64,000 bases of DNA from Serinus canaria (GCF_022539315.1 NC_066315.1:92668990-92732989), one strand, 5' to 3'. Counted from the stretch's first letter, positions 46,106-59,440 are shown. Notes: generated by a model not told the origin, from the letters alone. Numbers and translations: made by a program.

Positions 46106-47009
46106 CACATTTGGATGCAGTAACAACTCCAGCAGTCCCTGCTTGTCCCCACCCCAGGTGGGCAAAACTCTTACAATATGTCATTATCAAAAGTTATGAA
46201 ACCACAGAGTGGGCCAAATTACAAAATTGTCGTATTAGAAATAAATATTTGGTCAGATTATCTTTAGTGTGGTTCAATTCCCCATTTCAAGATACAGCAC
46301 AGTCACAACACAGGCAATAAACAAAAACAGGACAGGAAAAAAAGGTCAGTTGTGAGGATTTTTCACATCCTATGTCAGGAAACAGACCCATGAAAAGCAG
46401 ACGATATCCACTGGCAGATACTTTAACAGAGACTGTATTTTCCCTCTAACGCAATGATGGCAGGGAATTCACTCATAACAAATCACCCAGTACACTTAAT
46501 GCACATGAAGATGTCATCAGCAGTCATCTTAACTTCAAGTCAGAAGGTCTGAGATCCTTAGCAGAGCTGATCATTTCAGACTCTTAACTATTCCTCTCCT
46601 CAAGAAGAGATGTAACAGTGCCTTCATTTGCAGCAAAACCCACATTTTTGTCTCTTAAACAGTTTAGGTATTATATCTCCCATTGTACAGTTGTTTTCCA
46701 AATATATGCAGCACCAAGTGACAGCACAAAAACTTCAAGGAAGTAGTAGGAATTTTTATGTTGCAATTTAAGAAAAGGAATGATGTCTTCAGAGGCCCAG
46801 GTAAAAATCAAACACATTTTAAGTCTTATTTTCATGTTGTGCACTTGGTAGTTTTAGTGGGGCTCAGGTACATCAACGATTCCATGGCTATATACTCTCA
46901 TTATTTGCAAAACTTCATCATTTCAACATCTGAAAATATGCATTAATGATCTCTCAGGAAATGTAACAATCTTTTTTGCATATTCATCATAGCTATTTTA
47001 GCTTAGTTT

Positions 47010-47028
47010 TATATATATATATATATAT
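47010..47028. repeat. (TA)n microsatellite
   Basis: About nine uninterrupted TA units within the last MBP intron. Confidence 0.9.
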
Positions 47029-48201
47029 CTGAGAGATACATATACCAGTTTTACTTTTTAGATAACCTTTTCCCAGCCGTTATAATTTCTGGAACTTTGA
47101 TAAGAGTTTTATTCATGCCTATTTGATTTCGACCTATTGTTTACAGCAGGAGGCATTAATTACTGTTTCTTTATATAGTTCACCAGACTTGTAATATAAA
47201 AAAGTTATCCATTCTTTAAGATATCTTTGCAAGAAAAAAAGCCAATTACCTAATGAATTAGACTGAATTTTCCTGTAACAGTTCTGTAAAACTAAGGAGG
47301 CAGTGCTGAAAGAACATAAATGAAGAAAATAAAGTCCCAAAGAAGACACTATTTTTTTTCCAAGTAAACAGTTCAGTCATCACCTGATTACAGTAAAAAT
47401 TACCACACCATCTCATATTTGTGATCTTAAGTGCATTTTTCAAGATTTGCCTATAGAAGGGTTGCTAAAGCCAAGGGACAAGATACCAAGTTAGCTTAAT
47501 CTCAAATTCCAAAAAATGAAATGTCAGACCTTCAGCTTGAATCATCTTTGCTATAAAAATGCTTCTTTTCTCAAGTGCAGATTTATGCATTGTCACAGTT
47601 TTTTCCTCACAGTTTGACACTTTCTTATTGTTTCTAAGAATAGGGCAGGTTAGAGCCCTTTTATCTTTTCTTAGCTTTCTCCTGTATCTGCATCTAAGCT
47701 TTCCATATAAACTTCATTTTGATGTAACACTGAGAATTTACTGCAAAATGAAACTATTAAATTTCAGTTCTTTCAGATGTGAAGCTATTACATCTCATAT
47801 GCAAGTTTTGGAGATTTTGTTTTGTTACTTGTTTTGAAGTATACACATAGGGTTCATAAAAATGAAATTTTCCATGCTGTCCAAGGAAATAAACTGTTTT
47901 TGTTAGGAAGGCCTGAATAAGAACATGCACTTAAAAGTTATTAATGAGAGACTGTCTAGTCTTCTGTGGAAGATTTAATGACAGTAAGTTAATCCTAGGT
48001 GAAAATCAATGAAAATAAATCTTATTTTTGAAGTGAAAAATCCCAGTAATATTTAGTGATATACTAGAGGCAACTGCAGGCTGTTTTCATTAGACAGTAT
48101 TTAAAATTTTGTCATACTTACAACAGATTGATGTTCTTCAATGCACAGCCCCAAATACATATTAATTTCTAATGAATGCAACTCTGTTCTTCCCTCCACA
48201 G

Positions 48202-48258
48202 GGAGGCTCTGGGTCCCGACCTGGATCGCGGTCTGGTTCCCCCATTGCTAGGCGCTGA
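48202..48258 (+). CDS. MBP: MBP terminal coding exon (mammalian exon 7)
   Basis: Acceptor TTCCCTCCACAG|GGAGGC, phase 0. It encodes GGSGSRPGSRSGSPIARR followed by TGA at 48256-48258. The RSGSPxARR C-terminus is the MBP hallmark, rich in arginine and serine that are known sites of citrullination and phosphorylation. With this exon the spliced classic ORF closes at 175 residues. Confidence 0.95.
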   Translation, partial: GGSGSRPGSRSGSPIARR

Positions 48259-48618
48259 AGCTCCAAGATGCCACCCAAGATCATGTACTCTGCTTCATAA
48301 TATAACTGCCTTAAAATTAGTAACAGCTGCCACAATTACCTAGATAGATGCAATCCATTACTTAATGCCAATTAGGTTCTGCATGCAGTAGATGATACAA
48401 ACTTCTATTGGCAATCCCTGAGCAACAGTTGAATGAAAGGAACACAAAAAGTAGCTTTGCTAGATGTTTTCCTTATTTTATGTGAAGTAACAAGATCTCT
48501 GACTTTACCCCTTCTTCTTCAGGATGCCCTAACTGTATGCTGGACTCCTTTATTTCTCCCAAGCACCTAATTTAAGCTCAACCCTTCTGGTTTCTTTTTA
48601 GTGAACATCAGAATTACA

Positions 48619-48624
48619 AATAAA
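48619..48624 (+). promoter_or_regulatory. MBP: AATAAA polyadenylation signal, proximal
   Basis: An AATAAA lies 361 bases after the MBP stop codon and could give a short 3' UTR form. Use is not demonstrated. Confidence 0.35.
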
Positions 48625-49396
48625 GAGCTATAATGTCTTGGATACTGAGCACTGCTGTTAATGAATTTTTGAGACACTGCTGTTTAAAACAAACAAAAAA
48701 AAATCAACATGTGCAGAAGTTGTAAGGACTGTTTATCCAAATTTTCTTTTTTTTTTTTTCTTTTGTTTTGTTTTAATCTTCCTTCTCTCACTCACAGAAT
48801 AATTTATTTTCATAACAGGATTAGGCAGTCATGGAAAGGTTTATCAAACATTGGGAGTTCAAGGTATGTGAAGTGTGGGAGGGGGCAGATGTTGAAGAAT
48901 CAATATGATGTGGAGCAATAGCAATAGGAAATTCTTTCCATACTATGATTTGCTCATTGCATCCAAACCATTAGAATAAAAGAGTAGATGAGGGAGAGAA
49001 AGAGGATTTCAAATTTGAGTTAGACTAATGTTACAAAACAAGGGATATTCCTAGAGAAACATCTAAGACAGCACCCGTGACCACTTGACATCACTGGTGC
49101 TTCACATAAACTCTGCTGCAATAGCATTGACTTTGCAGTACAATAAGTAAATAAGCATATAAACAAAAAAGTCTAATTTCTGAAAGAAAGCCCTTCAGTA
49201 CTGGTATCTCAGATAGTCCTGCACATCTCACATTAGAATTTCAAATCTTTCTCTTGGTATTGCAGCAGTGTTGTATTTGATTGGCTCATCTTTTGCCTGA
49301 GTAACACCTGGATGCCTTTTAAGGGCAGTGCACCAAAGCAAACTTGTAGTAAACTACCATGAACATTTAACTGTTGTATTGTAGTTGCCTCATAGA

Positions 49397-49402
49397 AATA
49401 AA
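49397..49402 (+). promoter_or_regulatory. MBP: AATAAA polyadenylation signal
   Basis: The first of two AATAAA hexamers within 100 bases (the other at 49490). The pair makes the region near 49.4-49.5 kb the most likely main 3' end of MBP. Confidence 0.4.
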
Positions 49403-49489
49403 ATATAGTTCAGTTAGATTTAGATATGAATTGTTCACAAATTACTAAAATGAATGTGTGGGGATGGTATTTCCAACCACACTTAGGGA

Positions 49490-49495
49490 AATAAA
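49490..49495 (+). promoter_or_regulatory. MBP: AATAAA polyadenylation signal, distal
   Basis: An AATAAA followed within about 30 bases by a T-rich stretch (TGTTTTATT), a layout typical of a cleavage site with a downstream U-rich element. Confidence 0.45.
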
Positions 49496-51307
49496 AGGCT
49501 CTTCTGAATTGCACTGTTTTATTACTTAAACTTACAATTTCTTCAACCTGTCATCTAAGTGTCTGATTAATTATTTTATTTTTTTAGTTTTAGCCTATGC
49601 ACTGTAGATTACAGTTAGTGCTTCCTAGGTTGAAACAGCGTTCCTAATAAGTGCCCAGTAAAAGTTACCTATAAATATATGTTATTTACATTTCACATCT
49701 AAATCTATTGTAGGTTTAAATCAGTGTCCATTAATATGAAGCAATGGAAGATGAGATGATAGAAAATACATAGAGACTAAAGAAAACAAAAGTGCCAAAA
49801 TTATTATGCATACACACACTATTACATCTATTACCTTTGTTGGTTGCTATGTGTATTTTTCTATTGTAGCTTCATTCAGATGTATACTCTGCAACGTAAT
49901 AGTTGATTTAATTTGAACACGTATTGTTCTTATAGGAACACAGCTTTTAAAAATAGTCACTATTGAAATAAAGTAATCAACTTGAAATGAAACTTGGGCC
50001 AGTTTTGTTTTTTTTATAAAGGAAAAGGATATATATTTATACATACTTATATATATTTATATATTTAGGTCTGTTTGATTTATTGCCCCCCACCATCCCC
50101 CAGAGTTTATTAATAATGTGCAGATATTAGAAAATATCACAATGACACCTTGGGACCTAGCACAGAGGCTTCTAGTGACATTGCATGACCCAGAACGTTG
50201 ACCATAGGACACAAGAATTGTGGAATGCCAGTGTTTAAGGAATGACAGCTACAGGCCAGGGGGATATTGCAAGGCATAAAATGTCTATGAACAGGAAATA
50301 AAAACCAGTCCCCTTCATGAGCAATTGTGGCACAAACAGCCTACAAAAACATGAAAGATTATTTAAGGTAAAAAACCCAGAGAAATACATCTTTCAAAAT
50401 ACTGCACTGTAGAGTAACAGAATTTAACCAAAACCTCTTCTTTCCCCTCATCACTTTTCTTTCCCCTCAGTCGTCTTTGCCAGAGGGTCAAAGTGGCTTT
50501 TTTGATTTACTTCCTCTAGAGGAATAGGTAGAGTACTTGAAAGCATTGTTTTACCAATATGAAAAGTGATTAAAACTTAGCCTGAAATTTATTCTTTTAA
50601 TTACACATTAGTAGTTTTGATGAAAACCAGAAGTATAAATGGCCATTTGATTTGTAAGCAAAGGATTTTTCCTGAAACAAGCATGCACAGCCAATACCAG
50701 GAGTGTGTAATTTAATGTTCTGAAGGAATGAACATAAACCAAAAGAAATTACAAGCAGACACAAGCCAAAAACCCAAGGCTAGCACAAGCCTACTACTGC
50801 ATTAAACCAGAAAGAACAAGGGCTGTCCACTTACCCACTATACAATCAGTATATTCTGCATTCTGCAGAAGAAGAGTTCTTCTGCTTCCTTATATAATGC
50901 ATCTGCTTTAACGCTGCTTTTGAAAATATCAACATACTGGTCACTGTGTCTGTATTTGTTCTGAACATCAACACATACACTGCTCTGAAAAGCTCCAACT
51001 CAATCTTACTAAGGCTATAAAAACCTCTGTCAAGACACCTGAAGTTCACAGGTGAAAAGGATGCAGAGAAGCAAATCACATACAATGTTAAAAAGAAATT
51101 TTTTAAAAGTCTATTACTATAGCTGACAGGTTTTCCAAGTGCTGGAGGAGTCGCAAACTGAATTCAGGAAAAATGCCAGCTGACTCAGTAACTCATACTG
51201 TTTATTAAACGCTTCCAAGGCTTGCTGAACAGACTCACTGAGAAGTGACCCTTTAAAAATGCCATCTTTTTACTCATGAGATCTGCTTTGAGGTTGTGTG
51301 TACCAAG

Positions 51308-51390
51308 TATCACAGAATCATTAACTGGTCTGGGTTGCAAGGGACCTTAAAGATCACCTAGTTGCAAGCCCTCTGTGCATTTATACAGTA
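51308..51390 (-). mobile_element. Short CR1 3' tail fragment, antisense
   Basis: TATCACAGAATCATTAACTG, then GGTTGCAAGGGACCTTAAAGATCACC and TAGTTGCAAGCCC match the terminal bases of an antisense CR1 3' end. Only about 80 bases remain, so it is a severely 5'-truncated insertion. Confidence 0.8.
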
Positions 51391-52073
51391 TTCCCTGAAA
51401 TAACAGGGAAAAACACGGTACACGCAATACAGCACATTTTGCTATATTATTACAGATAAACAGCGTGCTATGCCATGAGGCCAGACAACTGTAAAATATA
51501 ATGTCTTTCTTTAACAGCTGAAACATTCACAGGCTGCCTGGAAGAGAAGGCACTGATGGAAGGACTTTATTCTTACAACTAATAATCAAACATGCACTTC
51601 TGTAAACAGTTTTTCCAATCTCCTAGAATCCAGAATCATATGCTTAAAAAATACACGAAACAGAATTTGGAAAAAAGTAATATTATTTAGCATGTTTTTC
51701 AATTAAATATTCCACATAACAAAAGTGTTATTTTCATGTCACCAACTATATTACTTATATACATATGCTAAACAGTTAACAAAAGAATTAAGAGATGCCC
51801 TATCAAATCTAACAGCAATTTCTTCCTTCAGCAATCTGAAATAACTATTTTGTATCACAGACAGAGTATAGACAATATTTACAGAAAAGAGCTTTTTGGA
51901 TCTGAGAACAATTATCTTTTAGAAGGAAAATTAAAGTCCAGGTCTGTATTATAGTACAACATATCCACCACTGATCTAGAAGTACTTGTGGCAACCAAAC
52001 AGATGAACTCCTTGCAACTGGGATTAGTATTTACAAAATATACTGATTGGCCACACAGAGGCTCGTAGACTTT

Positions 52074-52136
52074 AAATATATATATATACATATATAAGCA
52101 CACATATATATATATCTATATATATGTAACATATAA
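52074..52136. repeat. Imperfect (TA)n repeat
   Basis: Runs of TATATA broken by CA, AGCACACA and TCTA interruptions. Confidence 0.85.
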
Positions 52137-53285
52137 ATAAAATTCAAAAGAACAAGGCAAAAATAAGAAAACAGCTTCTGTCTTTGGAATGTCTAAAAGA
52201 CAACTATGCTTTTACTCCAGTGTTTCTCTGCTATGAATATACTTAACAAGTGGCACCTTTGAAAGCAATACTCAGTCAGCTAGGTAGTTTTGCTAAAACA
52301 ATGACTTAAAAACAAATAAATGTAACATATTTCCAAAAGCCACAAAGAAAATTAGAAGGAATTTACAGATTCAAAATGATAACTGTTTACAGCACTGGGG
52401 AACACGGTATAGTATAGGTGACTTAGTGCACACCTAATTTTCTCACTGCTACCACAAAATGGTACTTGTTTACCTCACAGATTTAGTATATGGCTGTTTT
52501 CCACAGATACTGAGATATGTACCTGCTGACCCAGTACAGCAAACAACAACGGAGGTTTTTACTGGAACCCTTTCTCATTTGGATTCTTATTAAGTAATTA
52601 TTGCCAAGTCCAAAACCTCAAGACTTTTACTGTAAAAACTAACATCTATCTGCCTTTGTGGTTGGAATGAAAATGAACATGCTCCCTCTCAAGAGTTTAC
52701 CTCAAGAAAAGCCATGAGCTCGCAGTATTTTATTTTTTTTCAACAAATTCTCAAAATGCACTAAAAAAGAAAGCTTTCAAAAGAAATACAGCCTTTTCTT
52801 GTGCCTTGTAGGAAAAAAAAAAAAAAAGGCAAAACGCCACTGTTTTATACTGCATGCATCATCAACTGCAACACTTTGTTTCCAATCTCAATTATTTCTT
52901 AAAACACATTTTAAAAAAGTTGACTGACAGTTTCATGATTTTCCTGTGAAGTTATTCTTCATCTCCATTAAAAATGGGAATCATTCTATTTTGATATAAA
53001 GTTCCAGTTTATTTTTAAATAGATATACTGGCTGTGAATTCAAAGATGAAACTGTATACATTATTACCTGAGTTCATTGATTCACAGACAACTTAGCACA
53101 GATTAAATGAAGTTTTCCCAATATTCTTCTACAAGCTTAAAAAAAAGAATTCTTCTTTTAGGTATCTTTTGTAAATAATTAAAAAAACTATAATATATTA
53201 TTCTGTTGTTAGTATCTTCAATGCTTGAAGCTTTAACTGTAAGTTCGAGTCCCAGAAATATTTTTAACTTTCAAATTTCAAGGTG

Positions 53286-53413
53286 TTATCGAAAAACATT
53301 GCCTATACTTTGCCATTCATTTGAAGATTCTTGTACCACTTCTTCTAAATTCAGAGCACGACTGATGTCTTCCCCTTCTTGTTCTTGGTGACTTGCAGGC
53401 TCTTGTACAGGAC
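53286..53413 (-). CDS. ZNF236: ZNF236 last coding exon (C-terminal tail)
   Basis: On the - strand the acceptor CTTGGTAG precedes GTCCTGTACAAG at 53413, and the TAA stop is at 53288-53286. With the split glycine codon from the previous exon it reads (G)PVQEPASHQEQEGEDISRAL, then NLEEVVQESSNEWQSIGNVFR. This acidic, finger-free tail with the LEEVVQE...EWQ pattern resembles my memory of the human ZNF236 C-terminus, and it follows the final finger as in that protein. The exon is phase 1 at its 5' side. Confidence 0.88.
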
Positions 53414-53846
53414 CTACCAAGGTACAAGACAAAAGGCACTTGAGTAGGATTTGATATATGGTGTAAGAAAAAGGCAAATACAGCACTCGGGAATAAAGGA
53501 ACCATGATGGGAACAGTATTATAAAAATTACTTCAGATACTGTAAATTCATTAGATGGTCTTGGAAAATTTTTTTACAAATCTAATACAATATACTGCTT
53601 TCCTGGAATAATTTTTCAACTCTATTTCTGTACACGGAGCTTCACATCAAACACAAGGAATCATAAAAAACAATGAATTGCTGTTTCAACCTGATTTTTG
53701 GGTTGCATGTGCAACTATTACCTCATCAACTGCGGTCTTCAGCTATCAGTGCTTGATTCCTCAGTAATTTAAGGGAAGTGCTCTGTGCTTTCCTAACAAA
53801 ACATATGGAGTCCTGCCCTCAGCAGTACTACCACCATGCTACGTAC
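53414..53846 (-). other. ZNF236: ZNF236 intron (433 bases)
   Basis: Bounded on the - strand by GTACGT (after 53847) and CTTGGTAG. Nothing else was recognised. Confidence 0.85.
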
Positions 53847-54023
53847 CAGTGTAACCATGGGCCCGTTTCATATGAAGTTTCATATTGCTTTTCTGTGTAA
53901 ATCCCATTGCACAGTAGTCACATTTATAAGGTCTCTCTCCTGTGTGCCTTTTCATGTGGACTTTAAGAGCACTCTTCTGGTTAAATGCCTTTTCACACAG
54001 TGTACACTGAAATGGTCGTTCCC
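53847..54023 (-). CDS. ZNF236: ZNF236 exon with the last two C2H2 fingers
   Basis: A 177-base exon on the - strand, phase 1 at both ends (acceptor TTCTTATAAAG, donor G|GTACGT). It encodes [19 protein letters not shown] followed by KVHMKRH, a C-x2-C-x12-H-x3-H finger, then the linker TGERP, then [20 protein letters not shown] with KRAH, a C-x2-C-x12-H-x4-H finger, then GYT. The TGERP linkers and zinc ligands are intact, so it should fold as DNA-binding fingers in a nuclear protein. Human ZNF236 is described as a glucose-responsive multi-finger protein; its target genes are poorly known. Confidence 0.92.
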
Positions 54024-56896
54024 CTTTATAAGAAAGAAAAACATACTTCATAATTTTTCCTTTTAACATTGAAATACAGTTTGAAATTCTGTAAAAATTA
54101 TCAAGATGATCTAGAAATGAAATAGACATCATCATTTTCCTTGAGACTGTCTCCAAACAGGGCTATAGCTCCACATTGTCAGCAAAAATCTCAAATTAAA
54201 TGTCAGAATACTTACATAAGTACTAAATCACTGATATTATCCTTCCTATCCAATTTATAACCTAGGTGAGTTATTTAACAGAGGTACAAGAAAAAAAATC
54301 AATTTACCAATTTGAATGTTCTGTACTCAAAGAAACCATCACCTTTTTGCATCATGAAGAGTAATACAGATAAAGCAATGTACTAGAATTAACAAAGCTG
54401 ATGCCTTTAAGAAACTGAGAAGTCAAATAGTCAACAATGTTAACAAAAAAAGTGTCCTGGTAATTCTACATGGAATTGTGGCTTCCTATGCCAACTAGTG
54501 ATTCCCATATCTCACCAAAAGAGGCTTATTGCTCCAATTCTGCCAGAATACTGCTGATTTCTAGCTATAAACACAAGAACATATTAACTTAAAAATATTT
54601 TAAAATTTAAAAATACCTACTTTGCAAGACCAGACTTTTACTTCAACACCAACACTCAACACCATAACCTCTGACATAAACACACTGTATGTCAGTAAGG
54701 ACTTCTAAAAGCACTTTCTAAGATACTCCTTTCTATTAGTTAGCAAAATGAAGCACAAGCAGGAGTAAAAATATTTTTCCAAATTCTTTCTTACAGGACA
54801 AATATATCTCTCCCTTCATTATGTTAGTGTTCCCACCTGCGTGCCAAATCCAACTTCTCAGACGATCAACAGAAGGTCCTTTAAAGCACAGATATTTTCC
54901 TTCTATTTTTGTTAACAACTTTTTCTTTAGTTTGAAGAGAAATGCATGCTTACTGAAATTCTTTTGATTCCATTTTTTAAATTCAGTGAAGGTGAGCAAC
55001 CTTTTTAGTGTAACGGATTATTACACAGTTTTCGGTAGAATTGGAAGCAAATGCTTCCCTCTGATTTCAACATTTCAGCAAACCACTCTTCACTGATAAA
55101 TCCTACATAACAAGGTATCTAGAGCTATTCAGAGAAATAATGTGTTTTCCTTCTGGTCACTGATTTAGTAGATATTACCCATTAGAAAAGGTTAAAAATG
55201 TTTAGTCAAGATAGAAATCACAAACACTTTCTTACAGACAAGACAGTACCTTTATGGAAATAAGTCAGTTTAGGTTTAGGTTAACCTTTCCTAGCATAGT
55301 TTATGTAAATGCATCCATCTAAACATTTCTGTGCTACACATTCTCACTCTTTTGGTCTCAAGTGATTTCCAGAAGAACATTCTCTTCTGAAAGAATTACA
55401 ATCATACAGATTGACCTACTGTTTTCTGACATTATTGGAACACAAAAATAAATATGAATTTAGCAACGTCTGTTACAGTCGAGCGCATGAGCCTCCTAGT
55501 ACAATAAACCCCAAAATATCTAAATATTTAAGTATTTCCTGAGTGAATTACAAGTCATTCCTAAACAGAAAGAACTCTTCCTATGATGGTGAAGATTTAT
55601 GAGAAACAGATCAATAAAGGGACTCTGCTCTGTTCTCAGGCTCCCCGAACTGCTCTGTGCCTATTACAACGGGGCAGCAGCATGAAATTAAACTAAGCAG
55701 GGAAAATGACAACTGGTCATCTTTCCTGCTTCCTGCATATTCTATGGAACCTTAAACTAGGAGACAATAACTTTTTCAAGAATCTGTGTTAAGTCAGTTT
55801 TGCAAAAAGCAAATTACTGAGGGTATTTAAATCTCCTGGGATTTTAACTCCTGCTTCTCTTTCCCTACCCACAGTAGAACCAGAATGTTCCTTCTAATGC
55901 AGTAACCACAAAGCAGCTTGATGCTGGGGAAAGAGAAAACTTATTGACTCATTCTAAGAGAGAGTTACCCTTTTGAGGGAATCTTCTTATTCTACAGCAC
56001 ATCCAGCCAAACTCATTGGTCCCCTCCAGCTTAGTAGCAACACAGATAACTTTCCCCTGTCCTGTTTACATTTAGCAGCCATGACAGCTATTTATTGGTA
56101 GCAGTGGTAGGGAAAAGAAAGAACTTGTTTCAGAGAACTGACTGGTATATTTAGAACTCATGTTCTGAAGAAGAACCTTTGTCAGGCACAGAAGGTGACA
56201 GGGAGGGCAGCTGGGCTATCATCCCATGTACAGTCTTCAACTTACAGTAGGGCAGAAGCTGCAACCTGAAAAGCACTTCATTTACATCACAGAAAATGAG
56301 TGCTCCCTAGGAGAAGTCAGTATAGACTTTTTATAGATTAACTGTTGAAGGAAACAATACAGGTGAAATACATGGAAAACAGCACAACAAATTAAAAGCA
56401 CTGGCATTAGAAACAGATGACCTGTGCATGTAGCTCAGTGACAATGAAGCACTGCATACAGCAGTCAATATCAGCAGTCAAACCTATCCCTTGTTCAACA
56501 TCACTGAGCACACCCCTCATTTGCACATTCTTCTATATGATTGACGATGATCATAATCAGTGTTTTTAAACCACTTCAAACAGTACTTCAAAATATGACT
56601 TTATTAATCTCTTTCAAAGGCTGACAAACCTTTAGACATAAGCTCATGCACTCACATTATCCCTGCAGTACTGCCAGTCCCAAAATACAGATTAGCTTAG
56701 TGAAGCACATGAGTTTTCAAGTTTGCTGTTCCTCCTATTAATTTCCATACATTTAAAGAAAGACATTTACTTGGATTTTTAAGCTTAAGTTGATATTTTA
56801 AATGCAGTTGACTGAAAGCATAAGCAAGGGCTGCAAACATAACAGGCAGGCATTGCTAAGAAAACCTCTCAAGATAAAAACAATTTCTGGTGTCAC
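54024..56896 (-). other. ZNF236: ZNF236 intron (2.9 kb)
   Basis: Intronic AT-rich sequence between GTGACA (after 56897) and the acceptor at 54024-54025. No repeat or exon was recognised. The ORF at 54736-54999 on - shows no zinc-finger motifs. Confidence 0.8.
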
Positions 56897-57026
56897 CTGT
56901 GTGGATGCGACTGTGTCTCTCCAGCTGACTTGGCTTAGCGAAAGCTTTTTCACAAGTATCACACTTAAACACTCTAGGCTTCTGGGAACTCAGTGAAGGT
57001 CCACCCTGATGGGTTTGCATGTGCTC
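56897..57026 (-). CDS. ZNF236: ZNF236 exon: half finger, spacer and one finger
   Basis: A 130-base exon, phase 0 at the acceptor (GCTGGCTTAG|GAGCAC) and phase 1 at the donor (ACAG|GTGACA). It begins EHMQTH, which supplies the two zinc-binding histidines of a finger whose cysteines lie in the preceding exon (62613-62810). A 13-residue spacer ([13 protein letters not shown]) follows, then a full finger [20 protein letters not shown] ending RIHTG. Order and linker agree with ZNF236. The exon has no ATG in a plausible position, so it is found only by splice reasoning. Confidence 0.9.
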
Positions 57027-59440
57027 CTAAGCCAGCATAGGAAAAAAAATAAATTTCAGACCCTTTAAAAAGACTTCAGTACTTAACATAAAAATATATT
57101 CACACCTTGAAGACAAAAGCAGAGGATCTTAGTCATCAGCAGACAAGCTGGAAGAAAATGGAAGCCTGCATTGTTTTTTTTTCTTTTAAATGAGATTTTT
57201 TTTTTGTCTATCAACCATCTCTAACCATCAGTCTTCACACTTCTGAAAAACTCCATAAATAACTGTATGTCTTATTTTTTTTTGGTATACATTAGTCCCT
57301 TTACTAATTATCTGAAGCAAAATAAAATACAGAAAACCAAACCAGAGTTCTTTAAACGCTCTGTTCATCTACAAAGAGGTATTTTGACAACTGTGAATTG
57401 TAAACCAACGTAGGATTTTCTCCCCCCTCTCCTCTACAGCATCCATCTCCCTCCTTGTCTGATATGTGGGCATTCCTCAGCACCTGAATTGGTAACACTG
57501 TCAAACTGCACAGGCCTCAAAGAGGCAAATATCACAATATACACACACAGCAGCATGATGGCAAGATGCAAACAGAACCACTTCACAATGGACTCTTAAT
57601 TGAAAAAAACACCAGAAAATTAAATCACTAAGGTTCTTAATGGTAAGATAGCAGGATGTTTTATCTTCATGAAGAAGCATCAATAACAGTTCTAATTTCA
57701 GTGTTTTTAATACACTGATGCTAGGCCCAGATGCTTTTCAAACTTAGAAGAGTATCTATGTTATCTATTATTTTTTTTTCATTTGCTTATTAATACCAAG
57801 TTAAAATTCCAATTACAAAAGAAAATAAATAAAAATATATATAACTAAAAAATTCTAATCAAGAACTATCTGTGAAACAGTACTGCAAATACTTGTCCAC
57901 TTTCTAAAATGTGTGTATTCTTTTCTATTCTATTTGATTACAGACTAAACTATTAATTAGTCTTTACTATACCTAAACAATAAGCCTTCTTGAAGTCTAT
58001 GAAGTCCTATTCCTCACTCCACGAACTGAAGCAACCTGTGTCTGCAGAGTTTGTTTACACTGGAAAATCAGCGAGACAGTTACATGGATGAATATTATTA
58101 TCACAGTACTTATAATAATAGAGTATTATAGGGAAATAATATAAGGTCTTCTGAGAAAAATCAGGTATCTTAAAACCCCTGCTTAGGTGGAAATAAACAA
58201 AATCTTTAGGTTTTATCTTGTTCATAACCCCCTCAAGCATTGAAATGGAATGGTGGAAGCATACTATAACCTACTTCAAAAAATTATCTGAAACCAGTTG
58301 TTTATTTCTTTCACCATGAAACCCAAACAAAAACCCAAACCTCCAAATCCCAACAACTCCCACCCCATCTTCTACTTGAATGCAAACAACATATCCAGAT
58401 AGCCCTGTAAAACTTTCTGCCAACTTTCTCTGAAGAAACAGTTTGTGATGCAATTCTGTTCCACTGATCTGTGCATCTCTCATACTTTTCCTGTAAAATA
58501 AATATTCTTTTGAAAATAGTTCATGGAAATGCAACATTCATGAAGTGCAATCATCTCTTTATCGACACAGTATTTCACTGATTGTTCATGTGATGTTTTA
58601 TAACATTATTTGTGCAATTCTTATATTCTTCAGAGAGCAATTATCTTGGGGTAGCAAACAAGCATTATCTAATTAAAAAATAAGACCAGGAAACCTTCTT
58701 TGAAATGGCTCATGCATTAGTATGCCACTCTTATACCCCATGACTCCTGAAACATTAATTGTAACCACTTCTCAAAGTGTGGCAATAAAAAGTTTTTTTC
58801 ATTCCATTGTTTTAATAAGATGATAAGGTCTTTTTCCTTTCATCTTGGAATCATGTCTGTGCCTTATTTATTATCAACAGTCAACTTCCAGATACTTCCA
58901 CTACATAGCTATATGAAACTGGACAGCTTAGTCACTGTGCATGTCTTAGAGTACTCGTCTCTGAAGCTGTAAAACAGGAGAGTAACCCACATCAGAAGGG
59001 GAACTGAGTCACTAGACTGAAAAGCCTTAACACTGGGGGTGGGGCGGGTGGTGGAGGTGTGATCTCTAAAGAGCATTTTCTTGTGTATAATTATGAAAAT
59101 GCTGGTACTGACATCTTTGGGAAAAACTCCTACAGTTAAGTACTGGGATCTAAACACTGATACCCTTACCTCTTACTGTATTTTTCTGAAAAGCCTGAAG
59201 TTTGGTAGTGACCTTAGTGTTTTTGGCGATCTCCAGAATTTCATCAGTATAAAATGAAGACCACGAGTAACAGAACACTGAACTCTTCCCAAAATCCTAA
59301 GCCAAACCCCAACATTTATCTTTGAATTTGCTGTTAAAGGCTGCTCACAGCTGAAGCTGCTATTAACACCTTGATAAAGAAAAGAGTCTGATGAGGGGTG
59401 GAATTTGTTTTAGTATCTGATGGTCCAGCAGTAAATGAAA
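57027..59440 (-). other. ZNF236: ZNF236 intron, 3' part
   Basis: Part of the 5.6 kb intron that interrupts a zinc finger. No exon was recognised. Confidence 0.8.

Larger units (their letters stand above)
45710..48201 (+). other. MBP: MBP intron 5 (2.5 kb)
   Basis: The last intron, bounded by GTAAAG and CTTCCCTCCACAG. It contains an ancient CR1 relic at about 45850-46105 and an (AT)9 run at 47010-47028. Nothing else was recognised. Confidence 0.85.
48259..49515 (+). other. MBP: MBP 3' UTR (inferred extent)
   Basis: AT-rich non-coding sequence after the stop. Three AATAAA signals occur (48619-48624, 49397-49402, 49490-49495). The last gives a 3' UTR near 1.25 kb, close to the size I recall for mammalian MBP mRNA. 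The hnRNP A2 response element used for MBP mRNA transport in rodents was not found as an exact copy. The true 3' end needs transcript data. Confidence 0.55.
49516..53285 (-). other. ZNF236: MBP-ZNF236 interval, includes ZNF236 3' UTR
   Basis: The part next to 53286 must be the 3' UTR of the minus-strand zinc-finger gene. Candidate inverted polyadenylation signals (TTTATT on +) lie at 53008-53013, 52729-52734, 51566-51571, 51201-51206, 50106-50111 and 50079-50084; the sequence alone does not say which is used. A CR1 tail sits at 51308-51390 and TA-rich repeats at 50028-50066 and 52074-52136. No separate gene was seen. Confidence 0.6.

Noticed and set aside
48259..49515. hnRNP A2 response element in the MBP 3' UTR
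   Set aside because: No exact copy of the rodent 11-base core was found; GATGCCACCCAAGATCATG near 48267 is only vaguely similar.
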